Below are positions 1 through 6,342 of a stretch of 15,711 bases of DNA, one piece after another. The notes beneath the pieces are model-generated. The model saw only the letters and a list, made by a program, of their open reading frames with translations, was not told the DNA's origin and did no database searches. Origin of the DNA: AC-37 sp034663685 (GTDB lineage Bacteria > Actinomycetota > Thermoleophilia > Solirubrobacterales > Thermoleophilaceae); the NCBI GenBank assembly GCA_034663685.1, contig JAXDJC010000122.1:1-15711 (forward strand), in the 5' to 3' direction. The position numbers were made by a program, and so were the translations under genes. The first letter of the stretch is position 1; each line of letters begins with the position of its first letter.

Positions 1-870
1 CTGTGGACGCACCTCGAGCGCCTCGGCGCCGGGATCGGCACGAGGGGCCCCGGCGAGTCGCAGATCGAGACCGACCGCCGGCTCGCGCGGGACCGGATCG
101 CCGCTCTGCGCAGCCGGCTCGACCGCACACGCTCCTACCGCGACACGCAGCGCCGCGAGCGCGAGCGCGCGCACCTGCCCACGGTGGCGCTCGCCGGGTA
201 CACGAACGCGGGCAAGTCCACGCTGCTGAACGCCCTGACGGGCGCCGACGCCGAGGTGCGCGACCGGCTCTTCCACACGCTGGATCCGCTCACCCGGTCG
301 TTCGAGATCAGCGGCCGCCAGTTCCTGATCACCGACACCGTCGGCTTCATTCGCAAGCTCCCGCATCAGCTGGTGGACGCTTTCGCCGCGACGTTGGAGG
401 AGACGCTGCGTGCCGACCTGATCGTGCACGTGGTCGACGCCTCCGCGCCCGAGGACGACCAGGCCGAGATGATCGCCGCGGTCAACGACGTGCTGGTGGA
501 GATCGGGGCGGGGGAGCAGCCGGCGGTGCTGGCGCTCAACAAGGTCGACCTGCTCGACGAGGACCGCCGCCGCGAGCTCACCTTCCGCTATCCGCGGGCG
601 GTCCAGGTGTCGGCCGCCACGGGGGAGGGGCTCGAGGAGCTCAGCTCCGCGATCGAGGCAAGCTTCCTTTCCACGCTGCGGCCGATGGAGCTGCTGCTGC
701 CGCACGCGGAGGGCGGGTCGCTGTCGGCGCTGCACGACGTGGCGGGCGAGATCGAGCGCGAGGACACGGTCGACGGCGTGCGCGTGAAGGCTCGCGTGCC
801 GGCCCTGCTGGCGTCGCGCTTCGAGCGCTTCGAGGTGAACGGCAACGGCGCCGACCCCGCCGCCGAGTGA
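1..870 (+). CDS. hflX: GTPase HflX, 5' end missing
   Basis: Ribosome-associated GTPase that splits stalled or hibernating 70S ribosomes. The reading frame is open from base 1, so only the C-terminal 289 residues are present. Window residues 11-23 carry the HflX-specific GIGTRGPGESQIE signature at the end of the N-terminal domain. A full G domain follows: P-loop GYTNAGKST at 66-74, DTVGFI at 112-117, NKVD at 180-183 and a G5-like SAATGEG near 207. The start lies outside the window; an internal in-frame GTG at 184 begins inside the P-loop strand and cannot be the true start. The stop overlaps the GTG start of dut by 4 bases (GTGA), so the two genes are probably cotranscribed. Family assignment is secure from the combined signature and G motifs. 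Confidence 0.95.
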   Translation: MWTHLERLGAGIGTRGPGESQIETDRRLARDRIAALRSRLDRTRSYRDTQRRERERAHLPTVALAGYTNAGKSTLLNALTGADAEVRDRLFHTLDPLTRSFEISGRQFLITDTVGFIRKLPHQLVDAFAATLEETLRADLIVHVVDASAPEDDQAEMIAAVNDVLVEIGAGEQPAVLALNKVDLLDEDRRRELTFRYPRAVQVSAATGEGLEELSSAIEASFLSTLRPMELLLPHAEGGSLSALHDVAGEIEREDTVDGVRVKARVPALLASRFERFEVNGNGADPAAE

Positions 871-1298
871 CGCTGCGCTTCACCCGGCTGAGCGCTGAGG
901 CTCGGCCACCCACACAGGCGCACGAGGGCGACGCGGGCTACGACCTCTACGCGTCGGAGGCCGCCTCGCTCGGCCCGGGCGAGCGCGCGAGCGTGGGCAC
1001 CGCGATCGCGGTGGCGATCCCCGAGGGCTGCGCCGGGCTGGTGCTTCCCCGCAGCGGCCTGGCGGCCAGGCACGGGGTCGGGCTCGCCAACGCGCCGGGC
1101 CTGATCGACTCCGGTTACCGCGGCGAGCTGCGCGTGCTGCTGCTGAACGCGGACCGCAGCGAGCCATTCGAGGTGGCGGCCGGCGACCGCATAGCCCAGC
1201 TGATGCTGGTGCGCTTCGAGGCACCGCCGGCCGAGGAGGTCGAGTCGCTCGACGAGACCGCCCGCGGCGAGGGCGGCTTCGGCTCCACGGGCCGCTGA
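867..1298 (+). CDS. dut: dUTP diphosphatase (dUTPase)
   Basis: Hydrolyses dUTP to dUMP and diphosphate, keeping uracil out of DNA and supplying dUMP for thymidylate synthesis. The 143-residue product has the normal size of a homotrimeric dUTPase, and all five family motifs are visible: EGDAGYDLYA at 20-29, PRSGLA at 61-66, GLIDSGYRGEL at 79-89 (catalytic Asp81), GDRIAQLML at 107-115, and the Gly-rich arm RGEGGFGSTGR at 133-143, which closes over the nucleotide. The start is GTG at 867, overlapping the hflX stop by 4 bases; the frame is open further upstream but that part is an hflX shadow. Nothing essential is missing. Confidence 0.96.
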   Translation: MTLRFTRLSAEARPPTQAHEGDAGYDLYASEAASLGPGERASVGTAIAVAIPEGCAGLVLPRSGLAARHGVGLANAPGLIDSGYRGELRVLLLNADRSEPFEVAAGDRIAQLMLVRFEAPPAEEVESLDETARGEGGFGSTGR

Positions 1299-1328
1299 GG
1301 GCTCCGCGTGACGTGCGTCACCACCGGC

Positions 1329-1356
1329 TTGCGCGTCGTGCCTCCTCCGGTACATT
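1329..1356 (+). promoter_or_regulatory. Promoter for the DUF1707 protein
   Basis: TTGCGC at 1329-1334 and TACATT at 1351-1356 are separated by 16 bases, a reasonable -35/-10 pair. Exactly 7 bases follow before the GTG at 1364, and no Shine-Dalgarno sequence is present, so the transcript probably begins at the start codon itself (leaderless). Confidence 0.55.
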
Positions 1357-1363
1357 CCGGCGT

Positions 1364-1783
1364 GTGAGCGCTCATCCCGAGATGCGGGTCTCGGATGCGG
1401 AACGCGATCGCGCGGTGGACAGGCTGCGCGATCACGCCGCCGCCGGGCGCCTCGACCACGAGGAGTTCGAGGAGCGGGTCGGCACCGCGCTGGCGGCCAC
1501 GACCGTCGCCGACCTCGACGCGCTGACGTCCGACCTCCCGAGCCTGCGCGGCCAGCGGCGCGCGGAGAGGCGCCGCGAGTCCGCGCGCCGCGGCTTCGCG
1601 CAGCATTTCCGCATCTACGTGATGGTCATGACACTGCTCGTCGTGATCTGGGCGCTGACCGGGATGGGCTACTTCTGGCCGGTCTGGCCGGCGCTCGGGT
1701 GGGGGATCGGGCTCGCGTCGCATCGGGCCTCGCTGCCGCGGGGCCGCGGCGGATCGAAGCGGCGCGCGATAGCCCGCGTGTAA
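1364..1783 (+). CDS. DUF1707 / 2TM-domain membrane protein
   Basis: A 139-residue protein in two parts. Residues 7-59 match the DUF1707 pattern, beginning MRVSDAERDRAVDRL and continuing through GRLDHEEFEERV to LTSDLP; this domain is SHOCT-like and common at the N-termini of small actinobacterial membrane proteins. After a basic linker (62-80), residues 82-120 form two hydrophobic segments joined by a GMGYFWPVWPALGWG turn, which is the 2TM-domain pattern. A cytoplasmic N-terminal domain anchored by a hairpin is likely. The function is unknown. GTG 1364 is chosen because a -10 hexamer lies 7 bases upstream; ATG 1382, six codons later, is the alternative. The gene converges on gatD. Confidence 0.85.
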   Translation: MSAHPEMRVSDAERDRAVDRLRDHAAAGRLDHEEFEERVGTALAATTVADLDALTSDLPSLRGQRRAERRRESARRGFAQHFRIYVMVMTLLVVIWALTGMGYFWPVWPALGWGIGLASHRASLPRGRGGSKRRAIARV

Positions 1784-1795
1784 CACGCCCTCAAC

Positions 1796-1817
1796 GGGGT
1801 CTGACCCGCTAGACCCC
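1796..1817. terminator. Hairpin between convergent genes
   Basis: GGGGTCT (1796-1802) and AGACCCC (1811-1817) form a perfect 7-bp stem with an 8-base loop between the DUF1707 gene and gatD. It could act on both strands, but neither side has a T tract and it includes the gatD stop codon, so intrinsic termination is only possible, not demonstrated. Confidence 0.35.
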
Positions 1818-2537
1818 CGCCGCGCGGCGGGCGCTCGCGTGCGCCGCCTCTTCCATCGAGTCGTCGGGCAGCGGCTCCAGGTCGATCCCCAGCGCCAGCT
1901 CGATCAGCCGGTCCGCCAGCCACACGTTCTTGGGCAGCAGCGGGCCGTGCAGGTAGGTGCCGATCACGTTGCCGCGGTGCACGCCCTCGAGCCGGTCGCG
2001 GCCGTTGTTGCCGTGCCCGCTGAGCACGCGACCGAGCGGCTGCTCACCCGGCCCGAGGTAGGTCCGCCCGCCGTGGTTCTCGAACCCCGCCACCACGCGC
2101 GTCCCGCCGCCCATGTCGGCCTCGATCGCGCAGTTGCCGATCAGCCGCTCGCCCGGCTCGCGCACGGTGCGAAGGTCCACCAGGCCGATCCCCGGCAGCT
2201 CCTCGTCCTCCATCTGGTAGCTCGACCCGAGCAGCTGGTAGCCGCCGCACACCGCCAGCACCACGGCGTCGCGGGCGGCGGCGGCGTGCATGGCGTCGCG
2301 CTTGGTCTCGACCATGTCCCGGGCCACCGCCGCCTGGTCGCGATCCTGCCCGCCGCCCATGTAGTACAGCTCGTGCGCGCCGGGGTCGATCGCCTCGCCC
2401 AGGCTCGCCCCGCTCAGCTCGAATCCGAGGCCGCGCCATTCGCAGCGCGCGCGCAGCACTGCGATGTTGCCGCGGTCGGCGTAGATGTTCATCAGCTCGG
2501 GATAGAGCGAGCAGACGCGCAGGGTGGGGGAGCTCAC
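1809..2537 (-). CDS. gatD: Lipid II isoglutaminyl synthase, glutamine amidotransferase subunit GatD
   Basis: Class I (CobB/CobQ-like) amidotransferase that supplies ammonia from glutamine to MurT, which amidates the D-Glu alpha-carboxylate of lipid II to D-isoglutamine at the cytoplasmic face of the membrane. At 242 residues it has the usual GatD length. Visible features are the N-terminal LYPELMNIYADRGN segment (11-24), GGGQDRDQ at 61-68, the nucleophile elbow LAVCGGYQLLG (Cys97) and YLHGPLLPKN with the catalytic His197. The start is GTG 2537, overlapping the preceding methyltransferase stop by 4 bases, with GGAGAAGG at 4-8 bases upstream as ribosome binding site. MurT, its obligate partner, is encoded one gene upstream in the same operon, which strongly supports this over cobyric acid synthase. 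Confidence 0.93.
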   Translation of the reverse strand: MSSPTLRVCSLYPELMNIYADRGNIAVLRARCEWRGLGFELSGASLGEAIDPGAHELYYMGGGQDRDQAAVARDMVETKRDAMHAAAARDAVVLAVCGGYQLLGSSYQMEDEELPGIGLVDLRTVREPGERLIGNCAIEADMGGGTRVVAGFENHGGRTYLGPGEQPLGRVLSGHGNNGRDRLEGVHRGNVIGTYLHGPLLPKNVWLADRLIELALGIDLEPLPDDSMEEAAHASARRAAGV

Positions 2538-3280
2538 GACACCTTCTCCAGCACGACCACGGTGCTGCCGACGTAGTCGCCGGTGGCCGGCACGTAGCGG
2601 CGCGGCCGGGTCCGGAAGCGCAGGCTCGCGCCCAGGTGCTCGAGCTCCTCGGGCCGCGCGTCGTCGAGCCTGATGCTCGTGACGGCCTCCTCGAGGAGGC
2701 CGTCAGGGGAGACCGACTGGCGCAACCGGTCGATCGCCGTGGCGTCGCCGTCGGCGCGCACCGCCAGCGGTGTGCTCGAGAACACCCAGCCGTCCTGCTC
2801 GCGCACGTCCGGCACGGGCGGCGCCGCGTGCTCCACCGGGATGCCCTCGAACGGGTCGGCGAGCGCTGCGGCGAAGGGGGCGCCCTCGCGCAGGTGGTCG
2901 CGCAGGCAGCCGAGCATCCGCAGGCGGCCGGACTGCCCGCCGAGCAGCTGCACCACCTGCATCGGCGCGATCGCCAGCGCGAACTCCCGGCCGAGCGCGA
3001 ACGAGCGCGCGTCGGCGATCTCCGTACGCACCCGCAGCCCCTGCTCGCGCGCACGGACGCCGAGGACGCGCAGGAACTCGGGCTCCGAGTCGAGCGCGGT
3101 CACGTCGTGGCCGCGGGCGGCCAGGTCGAGCGCCACGCGGCCGGTGCCGCAGCCGAGGTCGAGGACCGGGCCGTTGGCCGCGCCGGCCAGCTCGCGCCAG
3201 AGGGGGATGTCGGCGGCGTAGGCGGCGCACTCCACGTCGTGCCAGATCACGGGGTCGGCGGTGGGCGCAGCCCGCGTCAC
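2534..3280 (-). CDS. Class I SAM-dependent methyltransferase between murT and gatD
   Basis: A 248-residue protein with the Rossmann SAM-binding motif I VLDLGCGTG at 39-47, an acidic motif II-like VTALDSEPEF about 20 residues later, and IADARSF (motif III region). The C-terminal third is predicted to be beta-rich, ending in GSTVVVLE. No substrate-specific motif is recognisable; small molecule, lipid or cell-wall precursor are all open. GTG 3280 is preferred because it gives the same 4-base GTGA overlap seen at the next junction and has AAGGTGGAG 3 bases upstream; GTG 3289, three codons earlier, is the alternative. The stop overlaps the gatD start by 4 bases, so the gene is translationally coupled on both sides. 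Its position between murT and gatD suggests an envelope role, which is inference. Confidence 0.85.
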   Translation of the reverse strand: MTRAAPTADPVIWHDVECAAYAADIPLWRELAGAANGPVLDLGCGTGRVALDLAARGHDVTALDSEPEFLRVLGVRAREQGLRVRTEIADARSFALGREFALAIAPMQVVQLLGGQSGRLRMLGCLRDHLREGAPFAAALADPFEGIPVEHAAPPVPDVREQDGWVFSSTPLAVRADGDATAIDRLRQSVSPDGLLEEAVTSIRLDDARPEELEHLGASLRFRTRPRRYVPATGDYVGSTVVVLEKVS

Positions 3281-4632
3281 TCGCTCCACCTTCCAGCCAG
3301 GCCGCGATCGGACAGCAGGTCGCGCAGCTCGAGCAGCGCGGTGTAGGTGGGCAGCGCGTACAGCGGCGCCCCGCCGTCGCGGTCAGCCACCGCGGCGTCG
3401 AGCGAGCGCTCGAGGTCGCGGTCCACCGCGATGGGCGCGTCGATCCCCGCGTACTTCAGCCGCAGCGCCATCTCCTCGGCCCGGGTGCCCGAGCACGTGA
3501 CCCGCCGGACGCGGCCGGCCAGCAGCTCGAAGTCGGCGTCCCAGATCCAGGACACGTCGCGCCCGTCGGCGATCCGGTCGTTCAGCGCGATCCACAGGTC
3601 GATCGAGCCGTCCTCGAGCGTGAGCGTGCGCAGCACCTCGTTGGCGCCGACCGGGTTCTTGACGAGCAGGATCGACACGTCGCGGCCGCCGACCGACAGC
3701 CGCTCCACGCGCCCGAACACGGCCGACATCGCCTCGAGCCCCTCGCGAACGCGGTCGAGCGGCACGCCCAGGTGGAGCGCCGCCGTGGCCGCCGCCAGCG
3801 CGTTGTAGACGTTGTAGAGCCCGGGGAGGGGGAGGCGGATGGTGGTCTCCCCGGCCGGCGCGCGCAGCGCGACGTCCGACCCATCCATGCCGCGGAGAAC
3901 GACCCGCGTTGCCACCACGTCCGGCTCGGGCCGCGTGCGCCCGCAGCCCGGGCAGCGGTAGCGGCCGAGGTGCCCCATGTAGATCGCGTCGTAGATGTAC
4001 GCCCGGCCGCAGTTGCGGCAGTGCTTGGAGTCCGCCGCGTGCTGGAGCTCGGGCAGGGCGAGCGAGTCGTCCTCCACCCCGAAGTAGGTCGTGCGCGCGT
4101 GCTCGCGCCCGAGGTCGGCCACGAGCGGGTCGTCCGCGTTCAGGACCAGCGCCGTGCGATCGCCGCGCGCGGCCACGAGGTCGGCCCAGCGGTCGGCGAG
4201 GAGCTCCAGCTCGCCGTAGCGGTCGAGCTGGTCCCGGAACAGGTTGCCGAGGATCAGCAGTGCCGGGTCGAGCTGCTCGGCGATCCGGTCGAGCCAGGCC
4301 TCGTCCACCTCGAACAGCCCGAGCTCGTCGGGCGCTCGGCCCGCGTCGATCAGGGCGGTGGCCACGCCCCAGTGCATGTTCGAGCCGGCGCGGTTGCGCA
4401 CCACCGCGCGCCCGTCGCGCTCGAGCACGCCCGCGAGCATCGACGCGGTGGTCGTCTTCCCGTTGGTGGCCGAGATGAGTGCCACGCCGCCGCGCAGCCG
4501 CCGACCGAGGTGGGCGATCGCGCGCGAGTCGATCCGCAGAAGCAGCCGGCCGGGGGCCGTGGTGCCTCCGCGGCCCGCCCGCCGGGTCGCAGCCCGGGCG
4601 ATCCGGGCCAGTGCCAGCGCGAGCCGCAGCAT
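3277..4632 (-). CDS. murT: Lipid II isoglutaminyl synthase, Mur ligase-like subunit MurT
   Basis: ATP-dependent subunit of MurT-GatD, which activates the D-Glu alpha-carboxylate of the lipid II stem peptide and receives ammonia from GatD. The 451-residue length fits the family. The ATP-binding motif SATNGKTTT sits at 54-62, EVDEAWL at 108-114 and NADDP at 165-169. A four-cysteine zinc ribbon, CRNC (205-208) and CPGC (227-230), is inserted in the central domain as in known MurT proteins. The C-terminal domain carries KNPVGANEV (325-333) and DGRDVSWIWD (356-365); Asp359 probably corresponds to the Asp that joins the GatD active site. ATG 4632 overlaps the lipid kinase stop by one base (TGATG). 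An in-frame upstream extension lies within the kinase gene and is a shadow. Confidence 0.95.
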   Translation of the reverse strand: MLRLALALARIARAATRRAGRGGTTAPGRLLLRIDSRAIAHLGRRLRGGVALISATNGKTTTASMLAGVLERDGRAVVRNRAGSNMHWGVATALIDAGRAPDELGLFEVDEAWLDRIAEQLDPALLILGNLFRDQLDRYGELELLADRWADLVAARGDRTALVLNADDPLVADLGREHARTTYFGVEDDSLALPELQHAADSKHCRNCGRAYIYDAIYMGHLGRYRCPGCGRTRPEPDVVATRVVLRGMDGSDVALRAPAGETTIRLPLPGLYNVYNALAAATAALHLGVPLDRVREGLEAMSAVFGRVERLSVGGRDVSILLVKNPVGANEVLRTLTLEDGSIDLWIALNDRIADGRDVSWIWDADFELLAGRVRRVTCSGTRAEEMALRLKYAGIDAPIAVDRDLERSLDAAVADRDGGAPLYALPTYTALLELRDLLSDRGLAGRWSE

Positions 4633-5519
4633 CAGGAGGCCGGCACCATCACGCGCAGGACCCGTTCCGCCACGCGGATCTTCACGGGCAGCTCCGCGAT
4701 CGGGTCGCCGTCGGCGTAGACCGTGAACGGCCGGTCGGCGCTGATCTCGATCTCCCGCCCGCGCATGAAGTGGTTTCGCGCGTCGTCCACGTGGGAGCCG
4801 CTGAAGACCTCCGGGAGGCTCTTGAGCACGTCGAGCTTGGACCGCGTCTCGCAGAGCATCACGTCGAGCAGGCCGTCGTCGAGCTGGGCGTGGGGCACCA
4901 CGTACATGCCGCCGCCGTACGCCTTGGAGTTGGCCACGGCCGCGCTGTAGCCGGAGACGGAGTGGTGCTCGCCGTCCACGGTCACGTCGATCCTGGCCGG
5001 CTTCCACTCCACCAGCGCCCTCAGCGCGGCGTAGAGGTACACGAGGTCGCCCTTCACGAGCGTCGCCTCGTTGGCGATGCGGTTGGCGTCCGAGTCGAAC
5101 CCGCAGCTTGCGATCCCCACGTACGTGGTGCCGTTGGCCTCCGCCACGTCGACCCGGTGCTCCACGCCCTCGACCGCCACCCGGGCCGCCTTCGCCGGGT
5201 CGCTCGGGATGCCGAGCACGCGCGCGAAGTCGTTGCCGCGGCCGCCGGGCAGCACCACGAGCGGCACCTCCGAGCCGCACAGCACGCTCGCCACCGTGCC
5301 CACGAAGCCGTCGCCGCCGAGCGCCGCCACGGCCTCACCGTTCGCGGCCGCCGCCGCGGCCAGCTCCCGCCCGTGGTCCGCACTGGTGGTCTCCTCCACG
5401 TGGAAGTCCACGCCGAGCCGTTCGAGCTCGGCTCGGACGGGGCCGAGGGCCTGGAGTGCGCGGCCTCCGGCCGCCGCGGGATTCACGAGCACCGCGAGCG
5501 GGCGGCTGGGGTCGGCCAT
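4632..5519 (-). CDS. Diacylglycerol kinase-family lipid kinase
   Basis: YegS/BmrU/DgkB-type kinase, expected to transfer phosphate from a nucleoside triphosphate to a lipid or sphingoid-like alcohol at the inner membrane face. The 295-residue length is normal. NPAAAGGR (13-20) is the opening nucleotide loop. The catalytic GGDGT motif reads GGDGF at 68-72, and the second glycine-rich loop is PGGRGNDFAR at 91-100 where many relatives have GTGNDFAR. Later conserved positions are visible as GIASCGFDSDAN (about 135-146), NSKAYGGGM (about 193-201) and LDDGLLDV (about 208-215), the last containing a family acidic pair. It is the first gene of the operon with murT. ATG 5519 has a TAGACT hexamer 8 bases upstream. 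The true lipid substrate cannot be told from the sequence. Confidence 0.9.
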   Translation of the reverse strand: MADPSRPLAVLVNPAAAGGRALQALGPVRAELERLGVDFHVEETTSADHGRELAAAAAANGEAVAALGGDGFVGTVASVLCGSEVPLVVLPGGRGNDFARVLGIPSDPAKAARVAVEGVEHRVDVAEANGTTYVGIASCGFDSDANRIANEATLVKGDLVYLYAALRALVEWKPARIDVTVDGEHHSVSGYSAAVANSKAYGGGMYVVPHAQLDDGLLDVMLCETRSKLDVLKSLPEVFSGSHVDDARNHFMRGREIEISADRPFTVYADGDPIAELPVKIRVAERVLRVMVPAS

Positions 5520-5527
5520 CGGGCGTC

Positions 5528-5533
5528 AGTCTA
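5528..5533 (-). promoter_or_regulatory. -10 element of the lipid kinase/murT/gatD operon
   Basis: On the minus strand TAGACT ends 8 bases before the ATG at 5519. No ribosome binding site lies between, so a leaderless transcript is likely. No clear -35 hexamer is seen. The same hexamer at the same distance precedes the gene at 8681-9286. Confidence 0.45.
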
Positions 5534-5572
5534 AAGGGGGGCGAATTTCCCGAGCCCGGGCCTTAGACGGGC

Positions 5573-6058
5573 ATGACACCCACACGACCCAAGCGAATCT
5601 GGTGGGCGCGCCCGCGCAAGCTCTGTGCGCTCGAGAGGCCCGGCGGCGGCGGGCGCAGCCACCGTCCCGACCGGCGCGAGGCCGAGATCGAGTACCTGCG
5701 CGAGGGCGGCGTCCGGCTCGTGATCAGCACGATGACCACCCGGCACAACATCGCCGCCTACGAGGCCGCCGGCCTCGAATGGCACCACGTGCCGGTGGCC
5801 TCCTGCGCCGAGGGGGCCGACGCTCTCGAGGAGCTGCTGCCCCTGCTCAAGCGCGAGCTGCGCAGCTCCGGCGCCGTGGCGATCCACGGCAACCGCCACA
5901 CCGACTTCGTGGCGGCGGTCTGCGCTGCGCACCTGCACGACCACAGGGGTGTGGACCCGGGCGACGGGCTGGCTGCCGCGGCCGCGGCCGGCCTCACGAT
6001 CACCGAGCACGCGGCGCGCCTGCTCGGGGTGGACCCGGAGCGCCTGACGGCCAGCTAG
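5573..6058 (+). CDS. Dual-specificity phosphatase-like protein lacking catalytic residues
   Basis: A 161-residue protein. Residues 35-75, with an EIEYLREGGVRLVIST strand-helix unit followed by AYEAAGLEWHHVPV, resemble the start of the dual-specificity/tyrosine phosphatase fold. A helix pair (84-99) then leads to AVAIHGNRHTDFVAAVCAAH at 101-120, where the P-loop HC(X)5R should be. There the catalytic Cys is Gly106 and the Arg position is Phe112, so the classical phosphatase reaction should not be possible. It may be a pseudophosphatase that binds a phosphorylated ligand, or a different fold that looks similar. ATG 5573 is the only good start; it is 53 bases from the divergent kinase gene. The stop overlaps that of the convergent gene by 4 bases (CTAG). 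Confidence 0.7.
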   Translation: MTPTRPKRIWWARPRKLCALERPGGGGRSHRPDRREAEIEYLREGGVRLVISTMTTRHNIAAYEAAGLEWHHVPVASCAEGADALEELLPLLKRELRSSGAVAIHGNRHTDFVAAVCAAHLHDHRGVDPGDGLAAAAAAGLTITEHAARLLGVDPERLTAS

Positions 6059-6342
6059 TACCGCTCCGTCCAGCCCCGCTCGGCCATGGCCGCCTCGACC
6101 TCGTCGGGGCGGTCGGTGATCACGTAGGCGTCGATCATCGCGCCGTCCGTGTTGATCGTGATCGAGAGGCCCGACTCCACCCGCCGGACCTTGGAGATCG
6201 GCGCGATCGGCCGGCCCGACCCCATCCGCGGCGTGATCCGCCCGGTGGCCACCCGGTGCACGCCATCCACGGCGGCCAGCCCGTCGAGCAGCTTGCGGTA
6301 GCCCTTCGTGGACGAGTGCTTGTGGTGCGTCTTACGGGCCAT
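6055..6342 (-). CDS. Small DUF2103-like protein
   Basis: A 95-residue protein with a His-rich N-terminus (THHKHSS at 5-11), then GYRKLLDGLAAVDGVHRVATG, and a C-terminal half of alternating strands including LSITINTDGAMIDAYVIT and a final helix. The opening HSS...GYRKLLDGLA...GVHRV pattern resembles DUF2103, a family described as predicted metal-binding; that match is from memory and moderate. The clustered His residues are compatible with metal binding. ATG 6342 is chosen because GGGAG lies 9 bases upstream; ATG 6360, six codons earlier, would overlap the preceding gene by 29 instead of 11 bases. It is the second gene of a two-gene operon after the HAD hydrolase. Its TAG stop shares the palindrome CTAG with the stop of the convergent gene. 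Confidence 0.7.
   Translation of the reverse strand: MARKTHHKHSSTKGYRKLLDGLAAVDGVHRVATGRITPRMGSGRPIAPISKVRRVESGLSITINTDGAMIDAYVITDRPDEVEAAMAERGWTERY

Noticed and set aside
3..866. Extension of the dut reading frame upstream to base 3
   Set aside because: This part overlaps hflX, whose frame has the GTPase motifs. dUTPase motifs begin only after GTG 867.
1776..1788. Palindrome GCGTGT-A-ACACGC at the end of the DUF1707 gene
   Set aside because: A one-base centre cannot form a stable full hairpin, and it overlaps the coding end. The 1796-1817 hairpin is a better terminator candidate.
2770..4719. Long open frame of 649 codons on the plus strand
   Set aside because: It is antisense to the methyltransferase and murT, both of which have clear family motifs. 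Its composition is Arg/Ala/Pro-rich and repetitive, without domain signatures.
4633..5280. N-terminal extension of murT into the lipid kinase gene
   Set aside because: The extension translates into an Arg/Gly-rich low-complexity stretch. ATG 4632 gives a normal MurT length and a one-base coupling overlap.
5530..5567. Imperfect inverted repeat TCTAAAGG / CCTTAGA between the lipid kinase and phosphatase-like genes
   Set aside because: It may be an operator, but half of it is explained by the -10 hexamer of the kinase gene and the match is imperfect, so I did not list it.
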